34,927 nt of DNA, from positions 1-34,927 of the forward strand of contig JACCXA010000157.1 in assembly GCA_013697365.1 (NCBI GenBank). The letters are read 5' to 3'. The notes beneath the pieces were generated by a model. It was not told the DNA's origin and ran no database searches. It saw only the letters and a list, made by a program, of their open reading frames with translations. Positions 19,387 through 28,639 of this stretch are shown one piece after another (position 1 is the stretch's first letter; each line of letters opens with the position of its first letter). The position numbers and the translations under genes are program-made. The stretch is from Chthoniobacterales bacterium (GTDB lineage: Bacteria; Verrucomicrobiota; Verrucomicrobiia; Chthoniobacterales; UBA10450).

Positions 19387-19974
19387 CTAGATGAAGAGCG
19401 CGGGCACCAACGCGAACGGAATGCCGACGATGTTCGACAACGACGGGATGCTCCAGATCGTCAGGCTCCGGCCGTACTCACCGACGATGAACGCCTCTAA
19501 TCGGTTCTCAATCTCTTCGGGTGATGGACCTATTGCGTGTGAAATTTCCGGGGAACGCCAGGCGTTGCCTCCGCGAGTCGTGAGCTCGACGTGACCTAAT
19601 TGATACGTGCTCGTGGTGCGGCCGGACCGATCCGTCACGCGGCTCGTGCCGCTGGATGAGTCGAATGAGGTCACGTCCTGGAGGTGGATTTGCTGATTGG
19701 GAACCAGGCCAAGAATCCGCCTCGTCACCGTCACGTCGCTCGGCCTTCCTGCACCACGCGCTCCACGGGAACCGTGACGACGCCCCGCGTTTCCAGCACC
19801 TCCTCAAGTTCGGCGCGGCTCGAGGCGTTCGCAACGCAGCGTGAGCGTTGCGCCACTCCAAAGACCCATCGTCGCCGCCGCGATGCTCATGAACGGCATG
19901 ACAAAGAGAGCCAGGAAGGCCGCGCAGCCGAAAAAGGGCTCGCGTTTCGTCGTCTCGGGCTCACCCGGACTCAT
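19387..19974 (-). pseudogene. hypothetical membrane protein interrupted by two compensating frameshifts
   Basis: ATG at 19974 ([48 protein letters not shown]) reaches TGA at 19804-19806. Protein-like sequence continues in the +1 frame (VANASSRAELEEVLETRGVVTVPVERVVQEGRAT), then returns to the original frame at 19734 (VTVTRRILGLVPNQQIHLQDVTSFDS...). ORF track gives only 19387..19734. Confidence 0.55.
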
Positions 19975-20726
19975 TGGCCTGCGAAGATCAGTTTAAGGGC
20001 AGCGACCACCAAAACGAGGGCAAGCAAAACGGAGATCGTCCGAATGGGGAAGCGCCGGCTGCCTAAATAAGAACCGACAGTTCCGGCCGCGACTGCCGCC
20101 ACCGCGAGCCACCATGCTTCCCGTGGAATGGGCCGGCCGCTGCTCAAGTAGCCGAGGAGCCCGGCGATCGAATTCAGCAGGATGAAGAAGACCGAGGTCG
20201 CCGCGGCGCGACGAGTGTAGGTCCAATGACAGAACAGAAGCAGCGGTGTTAGGAAGATGCCGCCGCCGGTGCCAGTGAGGCCGGAGAGGAAGCCGATTCC
20301 TGCGCCGATGCCGAGCGAGACTGGTGCAGGTGGCGCTTGCACATGAGGCGGATCACTCTGGCGAAAGAACAAGCGCGCCGCCGAAAACAAGAGGACGGCG
20401 CCCAGGAGGTATTTCAGAATTGGCGATGCGACATGCAGGTAGCCGCCGAGAAAGGCGCAGGGCGCCGAGAGCAGTGCGAAGGGCCAGAAGAAATTCCATG
20501 AGAAATGGCCAGCGCGGAAAAATTGGAAAGCGCCGACGGAGGCGACCAGGATGTTTAGAACCAGCGCCGTCGGCCGGATGAAGGTGGCGGCGAGTCCGCA
20601 CAGGCTCATGACCGCGATGTAGCCGGACGCGCCGGCGTGTCCCACGGAAGAATAGAGGAACGCGACGAGGGCGATCCCGGTTAGAAGGAGAACGAGATCA
20701 CCGGGTGTGTTCAAGAAGCGAAACAT
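19971..20726 (-). CDS. TSUP family transporter (sulfite exporter TauE/SafE)
   Basis: [50 protein letters not shown]...[23 protein letters not shown]. Start ATG at 20726 lies in the repeat arm; the longer ORF N-terminus is repeat translation. Confidence 0.9.
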   Translation of the reverse strand: MFRFLNTPGDLVLLLTGIALVAFLYSSVGHAGASGYIAVMSLCGLAATFIRPTALVLNILVASVGAFQFFRAGHFSWNFFWPFALLSAPCAFLGGYLHVASPILKYLLGAVLLFSAARLFFRQSDPPHVQAPPAPVSLGIGAGIGFLSGLTGTGGGIFLTPLLLFCHWTYTRRAAATSVFFILLNSIAGLLGYLSSGRPIPREAWWLAVAAVAAGTVGSYLGSRRFPIRTISVLLALVLVVAALKLIFAGQ

Positions 20727-20819
20727 CGAACATCCAAGATCGAACATCCAACATGGAATGAGCTGCCGCGACGCCTGCGCTTCGACGTTGGACGTTCGAT
20801 GTTCGGTGTTCGATGTTCG
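20721..20819. repeat. inverted pair of AACATCG heptamer arrays with a 20-bp centre
   Basis: Left arm aaacatcgaacatccaagatcgaacatccaacatgg (20721-20756); right arm cgacgttggacgttcgatgttcggtgttcgatgttcg (20783-20819). Confidence 0.85.
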
Positions 20820-20826
20820 CCTCCCA

Positions 20827-22959
20827 ATGGCGGCTTCATCACATAGCAACCGGCTGGCGCAGGAGAAATCGCCTTATCTCCTGCAGCACGCAGACAATCC
20901 TGTGGATTGGATGCCGTGGAATGAAGAGGCCTTCGCCAAAGCGCGCGCGGAGAGCAAGCCGATCTTTCTCTCGATTGGCTATTCGACCTGCCACTGGTGC
21001 CACGTCATGGCGCACGAGTCTTTCGAGGACGACGCGACGGCGGCGATCATGAATCGCGAGTTCGTGAACATCAAAGTCGACCGCGAAGAGCGCCCGGACG
21101 TCGACCGCGTTTACATGACTTTCGTGCAGGCCACGACCGGACATGGCGGTTGGCCGATGAGCGTCTGGTTAACGCCGGAGCTGAAGCCATTTGTCGGGGG
21201 CACTTATTTTCCGCCGGAAGATCGATATGGACATCCCGGTTTCAAGAAGGTGCTGACGCGGATCGCCGCCGCGTGGCAGCAGGACCGGGAGAAGATCGGG
21301 GAACAGGGGACGAGAATCGTCGAGGCGTTAAAAGAAGCATCGCTGGCTTCGGGAGGAGGCGAGGCAGTGGAGGCCAGCGCGATCGAAGACGCGTACCAGC
21401 AGATCGCGCGGAGTTTCGATGCGCACGAGGGAGGGTTTGGGAGCGCTCCGAAATTTCCACGGCCGGTGATGCTGAATTTTCTGCTCCGTGTTTATGCGCG
21501 CGACCCCAGGAGTTCGGCTGGCAAACACGCGCTCGAGATGACGCTGTTTACGCTGCGCAAAATGGCGTCTGGCGGGATGCACGATCATCTCGGAGGCGGC
21601 TTCTCGCGCTACTCCGTCGATCAGTTCTGGCACGTGCCGCATTTCGAAAAAATGCTCTACGACCAGGCGCAGCTCGCCCTTGCCTATCTCGATGCATTTC
21701 AGATCACGCATGACCCGGAGTTCGAGAGGGTCGCGCGCGATGTGCTCGATTACGTCCGGCGCGATATGACTGCGCCGGAGGGCGGCTTTTATTCCGCGGA
21801 AGATGCCGACAGCACCATCGAGCATGGAAAGCCGGAGCATGCAGAGGGCGCGTTTTATGTGTGGACTAGGGAGCAAATCGACAGCGTTCTGGGCGCCAGC
21901 GCGGAGGTGTTCAACTTTTACTTCGGCGTCGAGCCAGACGGGAACGCGCCCGCCGGTGCCGATCCGCATGGCGAATTCGGCGGCAAGAATATCTTGATCG
22001 AGCGCCATACCCTGGCGGAGACGGCGCAACAGTTTGGCAAGAGCGAAGCGGAGATCGGTGAGACACTGGCGAGGGCGCGTCAGACTTTGTTCGGCCTGCG
22101 GGAAAAGCGACCGCGCCCGCACTTGGACGACAAAATTATCACGGCCTGGAATGGCCTCATGATCTCGGCCTTCGCGCGCGCTGCGCAGGTTCTGGATGAC
22201 CCGGCTTACCTGGCTGTTGCGGAAAACGCGGCGCGGTGTCTACAAATCCATCTTTACGACGATGCCTCTGGAATTATGGTCCGAAATTACCGGCAAGGAC
22301 GCAGCACGGTGGAAGGTTTCGCGGACGACTACGCGTTTGTGATCCAGGGGTTGCTCGACCTCTACGAGGCTTCGTTCGACATCTCCTGGTTGAAGTTCGC
22401 GCTCGCGTTGCAAGACACGCAGGACCGCCTCTTTTTCGATGCGGACCATGGCGGCTACTTCAGCGGTAGCGGGAAGGATCCGAGCGTCCTGCTCCGCTTG
22501 AAGGAAGACAATGACGGCGCAGAACCGGCCGCCAGCTCAGTCGCAGCGTTGAATCTCCTGCGACTCGCGCAAATCCGAAATGACGATAGCTATCGGCAAC
22601 GCGCAGAAAAAACGATCGCGGCCTTCGGCGCCACGCTGACGCGAATCCCAGGCGCGATGCCGCAGATGCTGGTTGCGCTCGATTTTAGTCTGCGCAAGCC
22701 TCGACAAATCATTGTCGCAGGCGAGCCGGATTCAGATGCGACTAAAGCTTTGCTTCGCGCGGTGCATGCGCATTTCCTGCCAAGCAAGGTGCTTCTCCTC
22801 GCCGATGGCGCGGCAGGCAGCGCCTTTCTGGAGGAGAAGATCGAGGCTTTGCGTGAGATGAAGCCGCTTGGCAAACAGCCTGCCTCCTACGTCTGCGATA
22901 ACTTTACTTGTCAGACACCGGTGACGGACGCGGATCAGCTGCGAGCGTTGTTAGGGTAA
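20827..22959 (+). CDS. DUF255 thioredoxin-domain protein (YyaL/SSP411 family)
   Basis: [90 protein letters not shown]. Start [10 protein letters not shown] chosen; the ORF from 20707 reads through the repeat. Confidence 0.96.
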   Translation: MAASSHSNRLAQEKSPYLLQHADNPVDWMPWNEEAFAKARAESKPIFLSIGYSTCHWCHVMAHESFEDDATAAIMNREFVNIKVDREERPDVDRVYMTFVQATTGHGGWPMSVWLTPELKPFVGGTYFPPEDRYGHPGFKKVLTRIAAAWQQDREKIGEQGTRIVEALKEASLASGGGEAVEASAIEDAYQQIARSFDAHEGGFGSAPKFPRPVMLNFLLRVYARDPRSSAGKHALEMTLFTLRKMASGGMHDHLGGGFSRYSVDQFWHVPHFEKMLYDQAQLALAYLDAFQITHDPEFERVARDVLDYVRRDMTAPEGGFYSAEDADSTIEHGKPEHAEGAFYVWTREQIDSVLGASAEVFNFYFGVEPDGNAPAGADPHGEFGGKNILIERHTLAETAQQFGKSEAEIGETLARARQTLFGLREKRPRPHLDDKIITAWNGLMISAFARAAQVLDDPAYLAVAENAARCLQIHLYDDASGIMVRNYRQGRSTVEGFADDYAFVIQGLLDLYEASFDISWLKFALALQDTQDRLFFDADHGGYFSGSGKDPSVLLRLKEDNDGAEPAASSVAALNLLRLAQIRNDDSYRQRAEKTIAAFGATLTRIPGAMPQMLVALDFSLRKPRQIIVAGEPDSDATKALLRAVHAHFLPSKVLLLADGAAGSAFLEEKIEALREMKPLGKQPASYVCDNFTCQTPVTDADQLRALLG

Positions 22960-22983
22960 CGTTTTTTATCCGAGGCATCTGTG

Positions 22984-23007
22984 GCGACCGAAGTGTCGCT
23001 GCTTCTA
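22984..23007 (-). repeat. hairpin repeat starting at the PHP-gene stop
   Basis: GCGAC-cgaagt-GTCGC (22984-22999), then tgcttctac on plus; same layout as 13360-13385. Confidence 0.5.
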
Positions 23008-23733
23008 CTCTGTGTCCAGCGGTTGAAGCCTGGCCTCAGTTGTCGGCAGCGTGTGGCGCCGGCGAAGGCGCATCCAATTGTTCCAGGTCTTCCGCATGCT
23101 GTCGCGCGGGGAGAGGTAATGCTGGCTTAGTTCGTTGCTCTGGCAGACCTGCTTCAGGACGCCCTGGACTGAAAAGTCATCGGTGTTCAGGATCGTGTAA
23201 GCAGTGCCGAGCGCTTCCGAATGATGCGCGTCGCTTGCGGCGGTCATCGGTAAGCCGCGGAGTTGGGCATAGCGAAAGGCGTAGCGATTGTAGCGGCGCA
23301 GGGTCGTCGCCGCGTTGAAGACTTCGAGCGCGTCGATCGGGAGTGTCTCCAGCGTCTCCTCGCGGATGCCGGCGCGGAATAAATCGTAGGCGTGCGGCGG
23401 GATGGCGAGGCCGCCGTTTTCGTGAATGATTGCGCAGACCTCCAGCGCTGGTTTGCCCTTTAGGTAGGGCAGGATCGTGCCAATGCAGAGGAGATGCCCT
23501 TCCTCGGTCGATACTTCCACGCCGGGAATCAGGAGGAAGCCGTCGACGGGCAATCCGTCTTCTCGCATCAGTCCTTTCTCCAGTAAGTAAGTCACCGCAT
23601 CGCAAGTGTTGTGATCAGTCACGGCCAGGCCGTGCAACCCCTTGGCCCGCGCGGCCGCGATGTTCTCTTCCGGACTCGAGACCCCATCGCCCGAAAAGAA
23701 CGTGTGCGTGTGGAGGTCGATGTTGAGCGGCAT
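23005..23733 (-). CDS. PHP domain-containing metal-dependent phosphoesterase
   Basis: MPLNIDLHTHTFFSGDGVSSPEENIAAARAKGLHGLAVTDHNTCDAV...LIPGVEVSTEEGHLLCIG...TAASDAHHSEALGTAYT. Confidence 0.93.
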   Translation of the reverse strand: MPLNIDLHTHTFFSGDGVSSPEENIAAARAKGLHGLAVTDHNTCDAVTYLLEKGLMREDGLPVDGFLLIPGVEVSTEEGHLLCIGTILPYLKGKPALEVCAIIHENGGLAIPPHAYDLFRAGIREETLETLPIDALEVFNAATTLRRYNRYAFRYAQLRGLPMTAASDAHHSEALGTAYTILNTDDFSVQGVLKQVCQSNELSQHYLSPRDSMRKTWNNWMRLRRRHTLPTTEARLQPLDTE

Positions 23734-23762
23734 CGCTCGCAGGCTAGTTTGCGGCGAATTAA

Positions 23763-24308
23763 ATGGAAAGTGTCGGTTTCAAGGAGTGGGCCATCGTCTG
23801 CGAGGCGCTCGGGCGCGGCGAGCAATGCATTTTGCTGCGCAAAGGCGGCATCGCCGAAGGCCGGGCGGGATTCGGGTTTCGGCACGCGGAGTTCTGTCTC
23901 TTCCCGACGTTCTTCCATGAGCAGGTTGCGAAGACGCGCGTCGCTGAGGCAGAGCTTCCGGCGCAAAGACCGGGCGAGATCGAGATTAAATTCTTCGTGA
24001 AGGTGGAGCACGCGATGCTCCTAGACTCGTGGGAGGCAGCAGTCGCGCTCGCGCCGTTGCACATTCTGAAACAGGAGGTGGTGCGTGAGCGTTTCGACTA
24101 CGACGCGGCCCCAGCCATCCATGTCGCCTTTGTGCGCGTGTTCCGATTGGAGCCAAGCTGGTGTCTGCCAGATGCGCGCGAGTTCGGTGGTTGCCGATCG
24201 TGGGTGCACTTGCCGGAGGTCTCCGGGCAGCGACAGATGAAACCGGTCGTCCGAGACGAAGAGCATGCGCGGAATGCGGAAGAGTTTCGCGCGACCACGA
24301 AGTTGTAG
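23763..24308 (+). CDS. DUF1802 family protein
   Basis: FKEWAIVCEALGRGEQCILLRKGGIAEGRAGFGFRHAEFCLFPTFFHEQ. Confidence 0.85.
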   Translation: MESVGFKEWAIVCEALGRGEQCILLRKGGIAEGRAGFGFRHAEFCLFPTFFHEQVAKTRVAEAELPAQRPGEIEIKFFVKVEHAMLLDSWEAAVALAPLHILKQEVVRERFDYDAAPAIHVAFVRVFRLEPSWCLPDAREFGGCRSWVHLPEVSGQRQMKPVVRDEEHARNAEEFRATTKL

Positions 24309-24363
24309 AGGAAGCTGCCAGCTTCCCGTGTTCGAGACTGGGGAAGCTACCAGCTTCCCCTAC
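24305..24363. repeat. bipartite hairpin repeat starting at the DUF1802 stop
   Basis: GTAGaGGAAGCT-gcc-AGCTTCC (24305-24326) ... GGGGAAGCT-acc-AGCTTCCCCTAC (24340-24363). Confidence 0.7.
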
Positions 24364-24392
24364 AGAGCAGCGCGTCGAGCGAACCGTACTCG

Positions 24393-26285
24393 TTAGGCGA
24401 GCGACTCGACGAAGAACTCCGGTTCTTCCGCGGGCACCGGCTCTTCCTCGCGTTTGCGATTGAACTGCATGTCATAGAGCCGCCGGTAGTAGCCGGACTG
24501 CTCGATCAACTCGGCATGGGTGCCAATTTCTTTGATGTGGCCTTCTTCCATAACCACGATCTGATCGGCGGATAGAATTGTTGAGAGCCGATGCGCTATC
24601 GCGATCACTGTCCGTCCTGCGGAGAGATTCTCGAGCGCGATCTGGATTTGCTTCTCAGATTCGGAATCGAGCGCTGACGTCGCCTCATCGAGGAGGAGGA
24701 TGGGCGCGTTCTTCAAGAGGGCGCGGGCGATCGCGAGGCGTTGCTGTTGGCCCCCCGATAACAGACATCCTTTGTCGCCAATGACTGTCTCGTAGCCTTG
24801 TGGCTGCGCCATGATGAAGTCGTGCGCAAAGGCTGCCTGGGCCGCGGCATAAACTTCGTCCCGCGTCGCCTTGAGCCGTCCAAACTGAATGTTGCTGAAG
24901 ATCGTGTCGTGAAACAAAAACGTCTCCTGGGTGACAAGCCCGATCTGTTTGCGCAGTGACTTCTGCGTCACCTCGCGGATGTCGCGACCGTCGATCCGAA
25001 TTTCGCCGTTCGTCGGATCATAAAGTCGAAGGAGGAGCGAAAGGATCGTGCTTTTGCCTGCGCCGCTTGAGCCGACCAGGGCGTACGTCTTACCCGCCTC
25101 GACCGCAAGACTGACATCGTGGACGGCATCCGTCCGGCCTCCTGCATAGCGAAAGGAGACGTTTTTCAGATCGATCCTGCCGCTGGAGAACGGCAGCTCG
25201 ATCGCGTCCGGCGCATCCACCACGCTGGGTTTCGAGTCAAGGATCGCAAAAATCCCCGTCGTCGCCTGGATGGAACGCTCCATGATGATCTGGATCTTGC
25301 TGAGGACCTTGAGCGGCTCGTAGAGAAGGAAAATGCCCATGTTCAGCGCGAGGAAGCGCGCGGCACTCACTTGCATGAAGTAAACGTAGAGGAGCGCCAG
25401 GCCGACCCCGATGGCAGCGATCGTTTCAACCATGGGGCCGACCGATTCCATGGCGCGGACAATCCGGATTGAATTGTCGAATTGCAGCTTGTTGCTGTGG
25501 CGAAAAATTTTCTCCTGATGCTCTTCGCGCGCGAAGGATTTGATGACCCGGATGCCGGCGAAAGTCTCCTGCATCGTCACGACCATCTGGCCCATGTCCT
25601 CCTGCTCCATCTTGGCAGCGCGGCGGGCTTTGCGCCCGTAGATGCTGATCGGGATAATGCAAAGCGGGAAGAGGAAGAGGGTCACGATCGTGAACTTCCA
25701 ATCGAGATAGAGCAGGACCGCGACGCCGACGAGGATTGCGACCGGCATTTTGAAGAGATCGCTTCCGATGTTCGAAAGCGCCATCTGCATCATGCGCGTG
25801 TCGTTTGTGATCCGCGACATGAGGAAACCGGAACGCGAGCGATTAAAGAAATCCATCGAGTGACTGAGGATTTTTTGGAAGAGCTGGGTGCGAATGTCAG
25901 TCAGCACTTTGTTGCCCACCCAGGCCATGTAGTAGCTGTTCAAATACGAACAGAGACTGCGCGCCATCATCACGCCCGGGATAGCCAGGCAAAGCACGAC
26001 GAGGGAATCGATCTTAGGGCCGGCATCGAACTGACTGGAGCCCTGCATCAACGCGCGGGGAGTCATGGGCGCGGCACCGCCTTGGAAAACGAAGGCCATA
26101 ACCTTGGCCAGAACGATGGGCAGAAGGCCGTTGATCGCGCCGTAGGCGAAGCCAAACCCAAGACCAATGCCAAAGCGAACCTTGTAAGGCTTTACATACT
26201 GAAAGAGCCTGCGATAGGGACCCGAGCCAGCCTTCAGCGTTTCCCAAAAAGAGCGCTTAATTTTGGGTGCTTTAAGTCCGCTCAT
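24393..26285 (-). CDS. ABC transporter ATP-binding/permease (MsbA-like lipid exporter)
   Basis: Fused TM region plus YALVGSSGAGKSTILSLLLRLYDPTNGEIRIDG, LLSGGQQQRLAIARALLKNAPILLLDEATSALDSESE. ATG at 26285 overlaps the stop of the upstream gene. Confidence 0.93.
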   Translation of the reverse strand: MSGLKAPKIKRSFWETLKAGSGPYRRLFQYVKPYKVRFGIGLGFGFAYGAINGLLPIVLAKVMAFVFQGGAAPMTPRALMQGSSQFDAGPKIDSLVVLCLAIPGVMMARSLCSYLNSYYMAWVGNKVLTDIRTQLFQKILSHSMDFFNRSRSGFLMSRITNDTRMMQMALSNIGSDLFKMPVAILVGVAVLLYLDWKFTIVTLFLFPLCIIPISIYGRKARRAAKMEQEDMGQMVVTMQETFAGIRVIKSFAREEHQEKIFRHSNKLQFDNSIRIVRAMESVGPMVETIAAIGVGLALLYVYFMQVSAARFLALNMGIFLLYEPLKVLSKIQIIMERSIQATTGIFAILDSKPSVVDAPDAIELPFSSGRIDLKNVSFRYAGGRTDAVHDVSLAVEAGKTYALVGSSGAGKSTILSLLLRLYDPTNGEIRIDGRDIREVTQKSLRKQIGLVTQETFLFHDTIFSNIQFGRLKATRDEVYAAAQAAFAHDFIMAQPQGYETVIGDKGCLLSGGQQQRLAIARALLKNAPILLLDEATSALDSESEKQIQIALENLSAGRTVIAIAHRLSTILSADQIVVMEEGHIKEIGTHAELIEQSGYYRRLYDMQFNRKREEEPVPAEEPEFFVESLA

Positions 26286-27297
26286 ACGTGCGGCCGCGCG
26301 GCGCGGCAAGCAGCGCTTTCATAGCATCGATCACTTGCTCCGTCGAGATTAGCTTCATCGCGACGGGCTTCTGTCTGGCGGAGAATTCCGTGACCGGGGC
26401 GGAGTGGCCGGCCTGGAGAATGAGCGCGGGGCTGAAGCGAGGATGCCAGTGGAGCGGATTGGTAGGGCCGAAGAGGACGACCTGCGGTGTCTGCATCGCA
26501 ACGGCAAGGTGCATGGGGGCGGAGTCGACGGTGGTGATCAGGCGTGCGCGTTCGATGAGCGCGGCCAGCGTGAGGAGATCGACCTGCCCCGAAAGGTCTG
26601 TAAACGGTGCCTTGGTTTTCGCCCGGACCTCGGCCACATGTGCTTTTTCCAGCGATGAATTGCCGCCCGTTATGACGCATGGAAATCCCTCCTGCGTCGC
26701 CCATGCGAGCAACGCAGCCCAACGATCCGCTTCCCAGAATTTTTCGGCGCGTGCCGACCCGGGATGGAAGAGGAGAAAATCGCCCGCGATTTTGTTTTTT
26801 TTCCGAAGCTGATCGGCACGGTCGAATCCCGACGTAGGCAATTCCAGCCTAACGAGAGGCGAGGCGTCGCGAATTCCCAGTGGAGCGAGGAGCGCGAGGT
26901 GGTAATCGACCGTGTGCAGGAGACGGATTGGGCATTCGACCATTTCGTTGTAACTGAGCGCGCGCAGCTTCTCCCGATGGCGCGGGTGATCCGCCGTAAT
27001 CCGCTTCTTCGCGGCGGAGAGCAGCGTTAGAAACGCGGAACGATCATTGCGCGTGAAGTCGAAGCAATAGTCGAAACGGCGAGCTGCGACCGAGAACCAG
27101 CTCGCGGCGTCGCTGATCCTTCCGCGCGCGATTAACGTCCGGTCCAGGCCGGGAATCGCGGGCAGGAGTTCAGAGCAACCGCTGGATACGATCAGCGAAA
27201 TATCCGCGCCGGGAAATTTAGCGCGGAGGGCCGCAATCGCCGGCGTAGTGAGAATCAGATCGCCGATTCGTTTCAGTTGAATGAGGAGGATCTTCAT
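26272..27297 (-). CDS. glycosyltransferase family 9 (heptosyltransferase-like)
   Basis: MKILLIQLKRIGDLILTTPAIAALRAKFPGADISLIV...LFHPGSARAEKFWEADRWAAL...ARLITTVDSAPMHLAVAMQTPQVVLFGPTNPLHW. Confidence 0.94.
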   Translation of the reverse strand: MKILLIQLKRIGDLILTTPAIAALRAKFPGADISLIVSSGCSELLPAIPGLDRTLIARGRISDAASWFSVAARRFDYCFDFTRNDRSAFLTLLSAAKKRITADHPRHREKLRALSYNEMVECPIRLLHTVDYHLALLAPLGIRDASPLVRLELPTSGFDRADQLRKKNKIAGDFLLFHPGSARAEKFWEADRWAALLAWATQEGFPCVITGGNSSLEKAHVAEVRAKTKAPFTDLSGQVDLLTLAALIERARLITTVDSAPMHLAVAMQTPQVVLFGPTNPLHWHPRFSPALILQAGHSAPVTEFSARQKPVAMKLISTEQVIDAMKALLAAPRGRTYERT

Positions 27298-27300
27298 TCC

Positions 27301-27360
27301 AATCCTGCTCTTGATCCCGATCCTGATCTTGCTCCCACCGGTTGGATTAAGAGTAGGAGC
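27301..27360. repeat. inverted degenerate-hexamer arrays
   Basis: AATCCT GCTCTT GATCCC GATCCT GATCTT GCTCCC (27301-27336), then accggttg, then GATTAA GAGTAG GAGCAG in the opposite sense. Confidence 0.65.
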
Positions 27361-27376
27361 AGGAGAAACTTCGACC

Positions 27377-28576
27377 CTAACCCTTCATCTGCATCGCCTG
27401 CTCATAGGCGTCGAGCAGTCGCGCCCGGAAATCATCCCAGGTAAAATTTTCCACGACGCGAGCACGCGCCGCGCTGCTCATCCGCTCGACGATTTCCGGG
27501 TGGCGATAGAGATGCAAAATCGCCTCTGCCAGGGAGTCGACATCGCCCGGCTTGATGATGATGCCTTCCACGCCGTCGGTCACTACGTCACCGGACTCGC
27601 GCGTCGTAATCTGCGGCAAGCCGCACGCGGCGGCTTCGTATGTCACCTTGGCGCTGCCTTCGCATTGTGAGGGAAAAACGTGAATCGTTCCCTGGCTCAG
27701 ATAAGTTTCTGGGTCGTGCGCGAAGCCCACCACGCGGATGTTGTCGCGCGCGAAACGCTGGAGATGCGGCTTTGCTTCCTCGTGCACTGAACCGACCAGC
27801 CAAAGCTCCGCATCTTTTAAATCGAGGCGATCCCACGCTTCGAGGAGATGGTGAATCCCTTTCCGCTCGATCAGCGCGCCGGAGAAGATGACGCGGAAAA
27901 TAGGAGGACGTTTTCCGGGGCGGAAGCGGTCCACGTTTACGCCGCGCGGCAGATAAAAAAGTTTCTCCTCTGGAAAACCCTGCACGCGGAATGTCTCGGC
28001 CGCCTTTCTCGAGAGCACGACGAGCAAGTCCGCTAATTCATATTCTTCGAGGAAACGCTCCCGCGTGAGCAGGAGATTCGTTTTCCAATTCGCTTTCGGA
28101 TCAGCGGGCGTCGCTGGCCGGTCGACTTTGCCACGGTCGCGGTGCCAGGTCGGGATCTCGACCAGCGAGGGGACGCCTAGTTTTCGCGCCACCCGCAATG
28201 ATTCGAGACAATCGCCCGACCAACTATGGAAAAGATCGTAACGGCCCGTTGCCAGCTGGCGGGAGACGATCCAGTCGAGATACTTTTTCTTCGCGCCGTA
28301 ATAATAAGGCCGCTCCAGAAACGAGATCAGCCGAACCGGATGCCAGCGGAGCGAGTAGATAAGCGCCGGCGGGATTTCCTTCTGCCGGTTATCGTAGGCG
28401 ACGGCCTTTCCCAGGAAGCCTCCGCGATGCGAGGCGCGTAAAGCTTCGAACGCATCCGTGTCCAAACCGGAGCCGCCGATGCGAGCGAAGATCGAGTAAA
28501 GGAGATGCCGCGGGAGCTGCCTGGCGGCGTCCTGCAGCGGTGCCGCCAGCGGTGCATTTAAGGTTTCGCCGAGCAT
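27377..28576 (-). CDS. glycosyltransferase family 4
   Basis: GFPEEKLFYLPRGVNVDRFRPGKRPPIFRVIFSGALIERKGIHHLLEAWDRL...HVFPSQCEGSAKVTYEAAACGLPQITTRESGDVVTDGVEGIII. Confidence 0.93.
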   Translation of the reverse strand: MLGETLNAPLAAPLQDAARQLPRHLLYSIFARIGGSGLDTDAFEALRASHRGGFLGKAVAYDNRQKEIPPALIYSLRWHPVRLISFLERPYYYGAKKKYLDWIVSRQLATGRYDLFHSWSGDCLESLRVARKLGVPSLVEIPTWHRDRGKVDRPATPADPKANWKTNLLLTRERFLEEYELADLLVVLSRKAAETFRVQGFPEEKLFYLPRGVNVDRFRPGKRPPIFRVIFSGALIERKGIHHLLEAWDRLDLKDAELWLVGSVHEEAKPHLQRFARDNIRVVGFAHDPETYLSQGTIHVFPSQCEGSAKVTYEAAACGLPQITTRESGDVVTDGVEGIIIKPGDVDSLAEAILHLYRHPEIVERMSSAARARVVENFTWDDFRARLLDAYEQAMQMKG

Positions 28577-28639
28577 CGGCTAACAAGTATTGTGGCGTTT
28601 GAGGGCAAGTAAAGGCGGACTGCTCGCGCCCTTGCATCG

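Noticed and set aside
21328-22122. 264-aa minus-strand ORF
   Set aside because: Antisense to the DUF255 gene with no recognisable motif.
25482-26324. 280-aa plus-strand ORF
   Set aside because: Antisense shadow of the MsbA-like gene; low-complexity His/Asp/Glu-rich composition typical of the opposite strand of GC-rich coding DNA.
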